Part shown: positions 7,423 to 15,144 of the stretch, piece after piece
Layout of the letters: each line of letters opens with the position of its first letter
How positions within the stretch are numbered: the first letter of the stretch is position 1
From: JBDRHL01 sp043816955
GTDB taxonomy: Bacteria > Planctomycetota > Phycisphaerae > Sedimentisphaerales > CAYZTY01
Direction of reading: 5' to 3'
Assembly (NCBI GenBank): GCA_043816955.1
Contig: JBDRHL010000249.1
Coordinates: 1 to 19,562 of the forward strand
DNA: 19,562 nucleotides
Program-made: the position numbers and the translations under genes
Notes under the pieces: model-generated
Told to the model about the DNA's origin: nothing
The model's input: the letters and a program-made list of their open reading frames with translations, nothing else
Database searches by the model: none

Positions 7423-7656
7423 TCAGAGCATCTTCTCGATGAACTTCACCGCTCCGCCAACGGTTTTTACCGACGTGGCGGCCTCTTCGTCCATCTCGAT
7501 GTCAAATTCCTCTTCAAAAGCGGCGATCAATTCTATGCTCTGCATCGACTCCGCACCGAGATCTTCAATAAATCGGGCTTGTTCTGTAACCCGGCCTATA
7601 TCAACCTTCAATGTCTGAGCGACTACCTTTTTTACTCTGTTTTGAACGTCTGACAT
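7423..7656 (-). CDS. acpP: acyl carrier protein
   Basis: A 77-residue acidic four-helix ACP. The phosphopantetheine attachment site is S37 in DLGAESMQS, where the usual fatty-acid ACP motif is D-S-L. Helix II continues IELIAAFEEEFD, as in AcpP, and the C-terminus is TVGGAVKFIEK. It carries acyl groups as thioesters. Position last in the pta-ackA-DUF4954-nagB operon (28 bases after nagB, GGAGAT before the ATG), together with the changed DSL motif, suggests either the housekeeping ACP of a divergent lineage or a dedicated carrier. The sequence alone cannot decide. Confidence 0.9.
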   Translation of the reverse strand: MSDVQNRVKKVVAQTLKVDIGRVTEQARFIEDLGAESMQSIELIAAFEEEFDIEMDEEAATSVKTVGGAVKFIEKML

Positions 7657-7685
7657 TTCAAAATCTCCATGCTGTGGGTATTTGT

Positions 7686-8498
7686 TTATTTCACCATTTT
7701 TTTCGGATCGATGTTGTTTTTCTCAATGTCCTTGAAGTAGTTGACCGTGGCGACCTTCAATTCGACCGTGGCAGCATCATCACAGACAATAATCCCGTGC
7801 GGGTGAAGCTGCAAACATGAAACCGTCCACATGTGGTTGACGCCTTCTTCAACAACTTTCTGCAGCGCATGTGCCTTGTTGTGGCCGCTGATTATAATCA
7901 GAACCTGGCGGGCATCCATTACCGTGCCGACGCCGACCGTAAGAGCGGTTTTCGGGACCTTATTTATGTCATTATCAAAAAACCGTGAATTGGCGATAAT
8001 TGTATCTTCCGTAAGTGTTTTAATCCTTGTCCTGCTGGAAAGTGATGATCCCGGCTCATTAAACGCGATATGACCGTCGGGGCCTATCCCTCCAACGAAA
8101 AGCTCGATGCCGCCGTATTTCTTAATCCTCTTTTCATAGTCATCACATTCACGCTGGAGATTCTTGGCATTACCGTTCAGAATATTCGCGTTGGGCTTCC
8201 TGATGTCGATATGGCCGAAGAAATTGTTCCACATGAATGAATGGTAGCTCTCAGGATGACTCTTGGGCAGATTACAGTATTCATCCATGTTGAAAGTTAC
8301 CACGTTCTTGAAGGTAACTTTGCCTGCTTTATTCATCCTGATAAGTTCTTTGTACATTCCAAGAGGTGACGATCCCGTCGGAAGCCCGAGCACAAAAGGC
8401 TTCTTCGCGGTCGGCTTGAAATCACTGATGGTCCTGGCCAAATACGCAGCGGCCCATTTACTGACCATATCATGACTCGGCTGGATAATAATTCTCAT
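7686..8498 (-). CDS. nagB: glucosamine-6-phosphate deaminase
   Basis: A 270-residue NagB that interconverts glucosamine 6-phosphate and fructose 6-phosphate plus ammonium. With the start at 8498 the catalytic residues fall exactly on the E. coli numbering: D72 (NMDEY), D141 and H143 (GPDGHIAF) and E148 (NEPGS). The phosphate loop GLPTGSSPLGMY is at 38-49. This agreement, and a GAAAGGG Shine-Dalgarno 8 or so bases upstream, is why the ATG at 8498 is preferred over an ATG 36 bases further out. It lies 42 bases after the DUF4954 gene and 28 before acpP. It could serve amino-sugar breakdown or, running backwards, supply. Confidence 0.93.
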   Translation of the reverse strand: MRIIIQPSHDMVSKWAAAYLARTISDFKPTAKKPFVLGLPTGSSPLGMYKELIRMNKAGKVTFKNVVTFNMDEYCNLPKSHPESYHSFMWNNFFGHIDIRKPNANILNGNAKNLQRECDDYEKRIKKYGGIELFVGGIGPDGHIAFNEPGSSLSSRTRIKTLTEDTIIANSRFFDNDINKVPKTALTVGVGTVMDARQVLIIISGHNKAHALQKVVEEGVNHMWTVSCLQLHPHGIIVCDDAATVELKVATVNYFKDIEKNNIDPKKMVK

Positions 8499-8540
8499 AA
8501 AACGAACCCTTTCAAAATAATCTGATTGTCTCATTCTTTA

Positions 8541-10529
8541 TCACTGTATTTTTACCTTAAAAGCGATCAGTCGCTTCTGAAGTTCTTCAATAACGTCTTT
8601 CATTTGCTTGACAAATTTGCTGCCGTCGTACGTCCCGCGGACTTCTTCAAAATCTTTGGCGATGTCTTCGGCACAGCCATCCTGCCCAAAACCTGTCTGG
8701 CTTAGCTCCCCGAATTCTTTTTCCGCGTCTGCCAGAACAAGCCTTAAAAATTTGCTTTTGGCTGCAAGGTATGACTCGCCTGCCTTTACAAGCTCGTCAG
8801 CGGTCATGTTTTCAACATTTATACCGAAACGCTCTTTATACACGTGCTTAACCCAGGTCCATTCGTCAGCTTCGTATGCCTCGTAAATCTTATCGATAGC
8901 GGTATTGAAATCCTCGATGGTGGTAATGGCGCCTTTCTCGATAGCCTTGTGCAGGTCATCAAGCCGCTGCTTCGGCATCAAAAGACCGCCAATATCGACC
9001 CATTGTTCACTATAGACTGAACCCTCGCTGTCCTGAAATGCCTGCTTTATCCCGCCTGTCATGTCGGCTTTTTCAGCTTTTTCAAAAACCTTCTCAAGCA
9101 GATACATCTCGATTCCGTTGCTGTAGAACTTCCTGCCTGTCCGCAGAATCGGACGCCGGACTTTTGCACCGCCGACAGACACTTCCTCGATCGACTTGTC
9201 TGTTGTCTCCTGAAGCTGCTTCAGTTCACAGTCGCCCTGGATCATTTTTCCGACCGTATACGGACTGAGGACTTCAAAACAAATCTTATCCCTTTTTACC
9301 GGTCCTTTTCTTCTGTCCCTGCTCGGCCACTTGGCGCCGTCGCGCACTGTCCCAACCGTCGTAAGGTTCTGGCCTGGGACCATGTACGTTGCCCCGTTCG
9401 GGCCTGCCTGAATCAGGCTGAACGGATGTATGGACGTATCAAACGTCGCGGTGTGCTTACCGAGTATCACGGAAAACGGGCCGCACCTGCAGGGCCACAT
9501 CATGTACGAGAACGACCCTGTCTTGGTGCCTCGCTCCAGTTTTCCTTCATGCACCGGCCCGAGCTTATACAGATGGTTCGACTGATTCGTCCCGCTGCCG
9601 GCATTATAAAAGCTGAACAGCCCGGCAATCAGGAGCGTCGATTTGTGATGTGTAACCGAGTAAGGCCCGGCAAAGACGTTGCAGCCTTCGCCGTGAAATG
9701 CCTCGCAGTTAGCGAAGAACACGCAGTTCTCAGCCGAATACTGCTTGCCTACTTGGCATCCCTGACCGATAAACACCTTGCCGAGTATCGCCCCGCCGGT
9801 TACCGAAGAGCTTTCGCAAATAATAAAATCGTCCGCAATTACTTCATCGCCGACAATAGTGGGAGCGTCCGCAGAACTGAGAATTGTGCCGTTTACCAGG
9901 GAGCAGGCCCCGTTAATAACGCCATAAGGCCCAACATTTACATCGATGATCTTTTTGGTTGAACATATGCAGGCATTATGCCCTATCCTGCCGCGGTCCG
10001 ATCGAATCACTTCGGTGTACTTTTCCGCGATGGCATTGAGCTTGCTTATCACCTGCGGACGATACCGGTGCACTGATATAACGTAAGCAAACTGCGATGA
10101 GAGCTCATTGAAAATTTTAACCTCTCTGCCGCCGCCTTCGTTGATCAGCTCAACATCAACACCGTTTCCAAACATTGCGCCTTTATTTGTCTGAATCGTT
10201 CCGACGTCCTCGATGCACACCCCTGCTTCTATATCGTAATTTCCGATGTGCACACCCACGTTAGATATCCGAACATTGTCACCGATACTGCAGTTGGCAA
10301 TAGTTGCATTAAAAATACCTGCCTTTTTTTCGACCCCATAGATTGTCCTGGTATTGCCGCTCAGGTCCCCGATCTGTACGTCGCCGATAAACACACAATT
10401 GACAACCTGATCGCAGTTGAAAGACGCCTTGACTTTTACCCTGTTCCAGGCCTCGGCACAACAGCCTTGCGTTTTTAACGTATCTATCTGTTTGCCGGTC
10501 AGCCCGACATAACTTGTTTTTTCGCCCAT
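8541..10529 (-). CDS. DUF4954-type left-handed beta-helix protein
   Basis: A 662-residue protein with no signal peptide. From about residue 45 to 400 it shows irregular hexapeptide-like turns (VFIGDVQIGDL, CSIGDNVRISNVGVHIGNY, PTIVGDEVIADD, GKVFIGQGCQVG), indicating a left-handed parallel beta-helix like that of acyltransferases and nucleotidyltransferases. Within this part are histidine- and aromatic-rich segments (YSVTHHKSTLLIAGLFSFYN, SYMMWPCRCGPFSVILG). Residues about 430-662 are mainly alpha-helical and charged. The pattern fits the DUF4954 family, recalled from Bacteroidetes, spirochaetes and planctomycetes, whose function is not known to me. Its ATG overlaps the ackA stop by one base (TAATG), indicating translational coupling. 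Neighbours suggest a sugar-phosphate or acetyl-transfer role, but no catalytic residue is identified. Confidence 0.78.
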   Translation of the reverse strand: MGEKTSYVGLTGKQIDTLKTQGCCAEAWNRVKVKASFNCDQVVNCVFIGDVQIGDLSGNTRTIYGVEKKAGIFNATIANCSIGDNVRISNVGVHIGNYDIEAGVCIEDVGTIQTNKGAMFGNGVDVELINEGGGREVKIFNELSSQFAYVISVHRYRPQVISKLNAIAEKYTEVIRSDRGRIGHNACICSTKKIIDVNVGPYGVINGACSLVNGTILSSADAPTIVGDEVIADDFIICESSSVTGGAILGKVFIGQGCQVGKQYSAENCVFFANCEAFHGEGCNVFAGPYSVTHHKSTLLIAGLFSFYNAGSGTNQSNHLYKLGPVHEGKLERGTKTGSFSYMMWPCRCGPFSVILGKHTATFDTSIHPFSLIQAGPNGATYMVPGQNLTTVGTVRDGAKWPSRDRRKGPVKRDKICFEVLSPYTVGKMIQGDCELKQLQETTDKSIEEVSVGGAKVRRPILRTGRKFYSNGIEMYLLEKVFEKAEKADMTGGIKQAFQDSEGSVYSEQWVDIGGLLMPKQRLDDLHKAIEKGAITTIEDFNTAIDKIYEAYEADEWTWVKHVYKERFGINVENMTADELVKAGESYLAAKSKFLRLVLADAEKEFGELSQTGFGQDGCAEDIAKDFEEVRGTYDGSKFVKQMKDVIEELQKRLIAFKVKIQ

Positions 10530-11728
10530 TATGCTTTCTCCATCGTCAGCTCATACGTATCGTTGGCAATAGCCCCTTCCTCATTTGTCGGAATAACAAA
10601 TACCTTGACCCTGCTTGAATCGGTGCTGATCATTCCCTCTTTGCCTGTGGTGCTGCAGTTCTTTGTGTCGTCAATTTCAATACCAATCTGGGTCAGGCCT
10701 GAACAGATGCTCTTGCGTACTTCAATGTTATTCTCACCAATTCCGCCTGTGAAGATAACAGCGTCAAGCGTATTAAGTACAGCAGTATAGGCGCCTATGT
10801 ATTTCTTCACCCTGTAATTGAAAATGTCTATCGCCAGCTTTGCGCGGGTATGGCCCTGAGCAGCCTTTTCTGCCAGATTACGCATGTCATTGGATACCCC
10901 TGAGATCCCCAGAAGCCCTGACTCTTTGTTGCACAGTGCATTAAGTGACTTTATATCATAACCTTTATCGACAAGGTAGAATATTATAGCAGGATCAAAA
11001 TCGCCTGATCTTGTCCCCATAACAACGCCCTCCAGAGGCGTAAGCCCCATGGACGTATCGATGCTCTTGCCGCCCTTCACAGCCGTTATCGAACAGCCGT
11101 TGCCCAGATGGCATGTAACAACATTTACTTCATACTTGCCTTTGTTCATCAGTGCCGCTGCCCGGCGGGCAACATATCTGTGCGAAGTGCCGTGAAATCC
11201 ATACCTTCGCACACGGTATTTCTGATAAATCTCATAAGGAAGTGCGTACATATAGGCAACTTCAGGAATAGTATTATGAAAAGCCGTGTCAAAACACGCT
11301 GCCTGTGTCGTACCGGGCAGCTTTGACTGCGCTGCCTTTATGCCCACCAGGTTCGGGGGATTATGCAATGGCGCAAGGTCGGCAAACTTCTCAATAGAGG
11401 CTACTACCTTTTTATCAATAACCATGGAACCTGTAAACTCTTCCCCGCCATGAACAACCCTGTGTCCAACCGCGCCAATTTCCTGAATATGGCTTATCAC
11501 ACCAACTCTGGGGTCAATCAGAGCTTCCAGAATCAGTGACATCGCAGTTTCGTGCTCCGGTACTTGCTTCTCAACGGTATAGGTTTTCTCCCCGTATTTA
11601 TGAGTGAGCTTGGATTGCTCCTCACCGATCCGTTCGACGATGCCTTTTGCCATGACACCACCTTGAGGCATCTGGAAAAGCTGATACTTTATCGATGAGC
11701 TTCCGCAATTTACTACTAATACTTTCAT
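10529..11728 (-). CDS. ackA: acetate kinase
   Basis: A 399-residue ASKHA-fold kinase that interconverts acetyl phosphate + ADP and acetate + ATP. Signatures are VNCGSSSIKY (6-15), GHRVVHGG (88-95, R90 in the active site), FDTAFH (146-151, catalytic-position D147), YGFHGTSH (176-183), HLGNG, GLTPLEGVVMGTRSGD, FTGGIGEN and the C-terminal PTNEEGAIA. Full length for the family. It lies 23 bases after pta on the same strand and overlaps the next gene by one base. Together with Pta it forms the reversible acetyl-CoA to acetate route. Confidence 0.97.
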   Translation of the reverse strand: MKVLVVNCGSSSIKYQLFQMPQGGVMAKGIVERIGEEQSKLTHKYGEKTYTVEKQVPEHETAMSLILEALIDPRVGVISHIQEIGAVGHRVVHGGEEFTGSMVIDKKVVASIEKFADLAPLHNPPNLVGIKAAQSKLPGTTQAACFDTAFHNTIPEVAYMYALPYEIYQKYRVRRYGFHGTSHRYVARRAAALMNKGKYEVNVVTCHLGNGCSITAVKGGKSIDTSMGLTPLEGVVMGTRSGDFDPAIIFYLVDKGYDIKSLNALCNKESGLLGISGVSNDMRNLAEKAAQGHTRAKLAIDIFNYRVKKYIGAYTAVLNTLDAVIFTGGIGENNIEVRKSICSGLTQIGIEIDDTKNCSTTGKEGMISTDSSRVKVFVIPTNEEGAIANDTYELTMEKA

Positions 11729-11751
11729 CTTATGTAAAATCCTTTCCTGAA

Positions 11752-12744
11752 TTAAAGCAATTGAACCAGAGTTAATATCGTTGTGGAAACAACGTCCTCC
11801 ACCGTTGCTCCGCGTGAAAGGTCTGTTATAGGTTTTGCAAAACCCTGCAGAAAAGGCCCGATTGCCTGGGCATGTGCCATGTACTGTGTCAGCTTGTAAG
11901 CGATATTACCGGCATCCAGATCGGGAAAAATTATAACGTTGGCTTTGCCCGCCACTTCACTTGCATCCTTGACCTTTTTGGCTGCAACACGCGGTACAAT
12001 TGCAGAATCCGCCTGAAACTCGCCGTCGATCTTCAGATCTGGCTCCCGCTGTCGCGCGATCTCAAGTGCCTTTTTAACCTTATCGACACTCGGACTTGAA
12101 GCACTGCCTCGCGTCGAAAATGACAGAAGCGCAACTCGCGGCTCCTCGCCAAGGATTCGCCTTGCGCTTATCGCGGAAGCAAGCGCAATATCTGCAAGCT
12201 GCTCCGCATTCGGGTCAATGTTAACCGCACAATCCGCGTAAATAAATGCCTTGTCTTTCTCGCCCAGAAAATCCGGAATAATCATCAGAAAATAACTGGA
12301 TGCCGTTTTTATCCCTCCCGATAACCCAATGGTCAGGACTCCTGCCTGGATAAGCGTTGCCGTGGCACTGGCGATACCTCCAACGGCTATACCTGCGTCA
12401 CCGCACGCTATCATCATTCCCCCATAAAACAACGGCCTTGTAACCATTCGCCTCGCAATACCCGGTGTAATGTCATCCTCCCGACCAGACATGTATTTCT
12501 CAGCGTAAGCCTCGATCCTGTTGCTCTGACGCGGATTGATTGTCCTGATGCCATCCAGATTCACTCCAGCAGTTTTTGCCGCAGAATCAATCTCTTCAGG
12601 TTTTCCCAGCACAATGGGAGCAGCAATATTCTCGTCCTTAATTATTCTTGCTGCCTTGATAATTCGTTCGTCATTGCCCTCAGGAAAAACAACAGAAAAA
12701 CCTTTACCGCTTACTTTTTCCCGGAAATGTGTAATTATATCCAT
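11752..12744 (-). CDS. pta: phosphate acetyltransferase (short form)
   Basis: A 330-residue Pta of the short class, consisting only of the PTA_PTB catalytic domain without the N-terminal DRTGG/CobB-like extension of the E. coli enzyme. It transfers acetyl between CoA and phosphate. Visible blocks are VVFPEGNDERIIKAA (18-32), GGMMIACGDAGIAVGG, ADCAVNIDPNAEQLADIA, LLSFSTRGSA and NVIIFPDLDAGNIAYKLTQ. First gene of the operon. A promoter-like sequence lies 34-63 bases upstream and AGGAA precedes the ATG. Confidence 0.95.
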   Translation of the reverse strand: MDIITHFREKVSGKGFSVVFPEGNDERIIKAARIIKDENIAAPIVLGKPEEIDSAAKTAGVNLDGIRTINPRQSNRIEAYAEKYMSGREDDITPGIARRMVTRPLFYGGMMIACGDAGIAVGGIASATATLIQAGVLTIGLSGGIKTASSYFLMIIPDFLGEKDKAFIYADCAVNIDPNAEQLADIALASAISARRILGEEPRVALLSFSTRGSASSPSVDKVKKALEIARQREPDLKIDGEFQADSAIVPRVAAKKVKDASEVAGKANVIIFPDLDAGNIAYKLTQYMAHAQAIGPFLQGFAKPITDLSRGATVEDVVSTTILTLVQLL

Positions 12745-12777
12745 TTATCATTCCTTAAAACTTCTTGGGACATGACC

Positions 12778-12807
12778 ATAATATGATTATACGCGGCTAT
12801 TTGTCAA
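12778..12807 (-). promoter_or_regulatory. candidate promoter of the pta-ackA-DUF4954-nagB-acpP operon
   Basis: TTGACA (12807-12802), an 18-base spacer and TATTAT (12783-12778) on the minus strand. A perfect TATAAT at 12791-12786 lies only 10 bases from TTGACA and cannot be its partner, but could belong to an overlapping start. The predicted leader is about 25-30 bases. Confidence 0.5.
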
Positions 12808-12904
12808 CAGAAAACAGCCCCAAAAACGACAAATTACACGTTTTTATATATCAAACATAAAGTTTCAATTCGGTCTTAATCGTAAAACTGATAAGACTCT
12901 TAAA

Positions 12905-13420
12905 TCATCGGCGCCGTTTCCACGGCTGGGCGTACTTCTCAAAACTGTCCTGTTGCTGTAGGTGCGGTTGCAGTACAGGTGCCGCCGAAGTAATTTGAGC
13001 CCAATTATGCCGTTTGAGCAGGCGGTAGATATACGCCATGGAGACCTTTCTGCCCAGCTTCTGCACGACCAGCCGCTGAATTGTTTTTGGCTTTGGAACA
13101 CCGCTTTGTCCAGCCTCGGCTGCTAACTGAGCCAGAAACTCCTTTTCTTGCTGAAAATCAAGAAATCCCCGTCTTCGCCCACCCCTGCCTTTTCGCTCAA
13201 GACCAGCAGGGCCATACTCATTATACTGTCTCACCCACAGCCAGACTGCCTGGGTTGAAATGCCGAGAAGCTTGGCGATGTCCTTGGCGCGAAGGTGCCC
13301 CTTGTACGCCAGCCAAATCACACACCTGCGGGTATAGCTTGTTTTATCCTGTGCTTCCCTGAGCCAGTCGAACATTTCCTCTGGCTGTAAATGTGGTTTT
13401 ATCTGTGCCGGCCTTCGCAT
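12905..13420 (-). CDS. helix-turn-helix protein resembling the N-terminal half of an IS630-type transposase
   Basis: A 171-residue protein with a first HTH at about 44-64 (AKDIAKLLGISTQAVWLWV), an Arg/Gly-rich linker (GLERKGRGGRRRG, 73-85) and a second winged HTH at about 111-140 (KTIQRLVVQKLGRKVSMAYIYRLLKRHNW). This is the arrangement of the DNA-binding part of IS630/Tc1-mariner-like transposases. The protein stops (PWKRRR) where the DDE catalytic domain would begin. No DDE sequence is visible downstream in any frame and no terminal inverted repeats were seen. It is therefore either a remnant or a domesticated DNA-binding protein. The intact frame, a promoter-like sequence and an upstream palindrome favour an expressed regulator, but this is inference. 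Confidence 0.75.
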   Translation of the reverse strand: MRRPAQIKPHLQPEEMFDWLREAQDKTSYTRRCVIWLAYKGHLRAKDIAKLLGISTQAVWLWVRQYNEYGPAGLERKGRGGRRRGFLDFQQEKEFLAQLAAEAGQSGVPKPKTIQRLVVQKLGRKVSMAYIYRLLKRHNWAQITSAAPVLQPHLQQQDSFEKYAQPWKRRR

Positions 13421-13439
13421 AAATCGATCTCAGGGAACT

Positions 13440-13468
13440 ATGCTATTCAACTATATCTTTGGTGTCAA
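13440..13468 (-). promoter_or_regulatory. candidate promoter of the helix-turn-helix gene
   Basis: TTGACA (13468-13463) with exactly 17 bases to TAGCAT (13445-13440) on the minus strand, 20 bases before the ATG at 13420. The -10 matches only 4 of 6 bases. A palindrome begins 4 bases upstream of the -35. Confidence 0.45.
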
Positions 13469-13471
13469 AAT

Positions 13472-13492
13472 ATTTCCCATATGCTGGGAAAT
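13472..13492. promoter_or_regulatory. 8+8 palindrome next to the helix-turn-helix gene promoter
   Basis: Perfect arms ATTTCCCA (13472-13479) and TGGGAAAT (13485-13492) around TATGC. It directly follows the histidine kinase stop codon and precedes the -35 box of the next gene. It could be an operator for the helix-turn-helix protein or a weak terminator for the kinase transcript. The stem has few G-C pairs and only a short T-run follows, so an operator is at least as likely. Confidence 0.5.
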
Positions 13493-15102
13493 CAGGCATC
13501 CTGATCGGCTTTTGCAAGGGCTGCTGGTATGTCCAGCCAGAAGGTTGCGCCTTTGCCGGGTTCGCTTTCCATGCCGATACCCCCCGCTAGCAGGCAAGCC
13601 AGCTCCTTGCATATCGCCAGACCAAGCCCCGTGCCCGTGCTCTGCCGTGTAATCGATCCATCAAGCTGCCTGAATTTATCGAATATTTTCTCCTGGTCTG
13701 CCAGGTCGATACCGGGACCGCTGTCAGTAATAGCAATCCGTACGGTTTTCTCATCCGGCATATACGCTTTTATCTGTATCCTTCCCTTCTGCGGAGTAAA
13801 CTTCGTCGCATTACTCAAAAGGTTATACAGGATCTGCTGTACCTTGCCGGGGTCTGTCTGGACAAGTGGAACATTCTCGTCAAGTATCGTTTTGACCTTG
13901 ATTTTCTTTTTCTCCAGCATCGGAGCAAAAAAGCCTAATACTGCCCTGCAAAGCTCTTGGATGCTTGTTTTCTCCAGATGAATCTCTATTCGTCCCGCCT
14001 CGGTCTTAGCCAGCTCAAGCAAATCGTTTATCATATTAAGCAAAGACCGACCGCTGGTAATTATATTCTCCGCATAACGTGCTGCTTTTTCCGCATCGTT
14101 CATTTTTTTTTCACGAAGTATCTCAGCAAAGCCCAGAATTGCGTTAAGCGGGGTTCTGAACTCATGTGACATATTTGCCAGAAACTCGCTCTTGAGCTTA
14201 TTGGCCTTGAATAACTCGATGTTTCTGTCCGACAACTCCGCGATTTTTGCGTCAAGCTGCTTATTTGCCCTCCGCAGCTTCTCCTGGGAGTTCTGCAGGG
14301 CATCGAGCATGTTGTTAAACGCAAAGGCAAAGCTCTCAAATTCATCTCGCGTCTTTATCGAGCTTCTGATGTCAAGATTGCCCTCGGCAACGTTGTTTGC
14401 CAGCCCTCGCAATTGCCGCACAGGCCTGAGAATTACACGCTGCACGATCAGGTAAAATGTTACAATAGCACCCGTGCCTGCCAGCAGTCCCGCAAAGATT
14501 ACCCATATCCGGTTCATGAACAGCGTCTTGTTGATCTCACGTGCCGGTGTTTCAATGATAATCGCTCCAATCTCCTTGCCGAGACTGAAAGCGCCTGCCG
14601 AGCCCTGCGGATTGTGACAGCTCATGCACGTGTCCGTCGCGCGGACAATACGAATGTAGTTGCTTTTCTCAATCCCTTTGTCACTCTCAAACCACGAGAA
14701 TTCCAAAGACTCGTCTGCGGACTTGAGGTCTTTGATTATCTTCTTGCGTTTCTCATCCAACCATGCCGGTTCCTGCTCCTTTTGTGAAAAGCGGATCCAC
14801 TGGACCGAAGGCTCATTAGGCCCTTGCACAGTTCCCGTCTCTCGGAGTTTGGGCAGTCCTTTCGAAGCATCCCGCTCAAACTGGAAATGCTCTTCGTAGA
14901 CCGTACTAGCTACCGCTCGACCGGCATCAAGCGAGGCTTTCTCAATAAGTTTGCCCATCCAGAAATATGGAACCGCTAATGCCAGTGCAAGGATGAACAG
15001 CAATGCCCCGCCGAAGGCGATACGACACTTGCCGGCCAGCGAAATCGGCACTACGCCCAGTCGGTTACATATCTCAACAAGAATTTGCCGAATCATGCCC
15101 AT
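13492..15102 (-). CDS. membrane sensor histidine kinase with periplasmic c-haem-type (DUF3365/Tll0287-like) domain
   Basis: A 536-residue kinase. Membrane helices lie at about 27-48 and 198-220. Between them is a periplasmic sensor domain with a CXXCH haem c attachment motif, CMSCH at 159-163, in the context YIRIVRATDTCMSCHNPQG followed by GAIIIETP, as in DUF3365/Tll0287-like sensors. Then come a HAMP domain (about 221-273), a coiled coil (270-305), HisKA with phosphoacceptor H313 in MSHEFRTPLN, and HATPase with NLLSNATKF (N431), DSGPGID (460-466) and GTGLGLAI (490-497). It probably senses redox state or a small ligand at haem. No response regulator is adjacent. It lies 42 bases after aspS on the same strand. 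Confidence 0.93.
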   Translation of the reverse strand: MGMIRQILVEICNRLGVVPISLAGKCRIAFGGALLFILALALAVPYFWMGKLIEKASLDAGRAVASTVYEEHFQFERDASKGLPKLRETGTVQGPNEPSVQWIRFSQKEQEPAWLDEKRKKIIKDLKSADESLEFSWFESDKGIEKSNYIRIVRATDTCMSCHNPQGSAGAFSLGKEIGAIIIETPAREINKTLFMNRIWVIFAGLLAGTGAIVTFYLIVQRVILRPVRQLRGLANNVAEGNLDIRSSIKTRDEFESFAFAFNNMLDALQNSQEKLRRANKQLDAKIAELSDRNIELFKANKLKSEFLANMSHEFRTPLNAILGFAEILREKKMNDAEKAARYAENIITSGRSLLNMINDLLELAKTEAGRIEIHLEKTSIQELCRAVLGFFAPMLEKKKIKVKTILDENVPLVQTDPGKVQQILYNLLSNATKFTPQKGRIQIKAYMPDEKTVRIAITDSGPGIDLADQEKIFDKFRQLDGSITRQSTGTGLGLAICKELACLLAGGIGMESEPGKGATFWLDIPAALAKADQDA

Positions 15103-15144
15103 AAGGTTATAAGGCTTTCGATTTCAGGCATCCCCCTGGCTAAA

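Noticed and set aside
9426..9962. 178-residue plus-strand frame
   Set aside because: Lies entirely antisense to the DUF4954 coding region, whose beta-helix pattern is clear. It is a shadow frame.
12786..12807. TTGACA plus perfect TATAAT upstream of pta as one promoter
   Set aside because: The spacer is only 10 bases. The TATTAT box with an 18-base spacer is the better partner.
12873..12897. GTCTTA/TAAGAC inverted repeat after the helix-turn-helix gene as a terminator
   Set aside because: Only 6 bp with a 13-base loop, mostly A-T pairs and no T-tract directly after it. Too weak to call.
12745..13440. complete IS630 insertion sequence
   Set aside because: No DDE-domain frame and no terminal inverted repeats with TA duplication were found around the helix-turn-helix gene.
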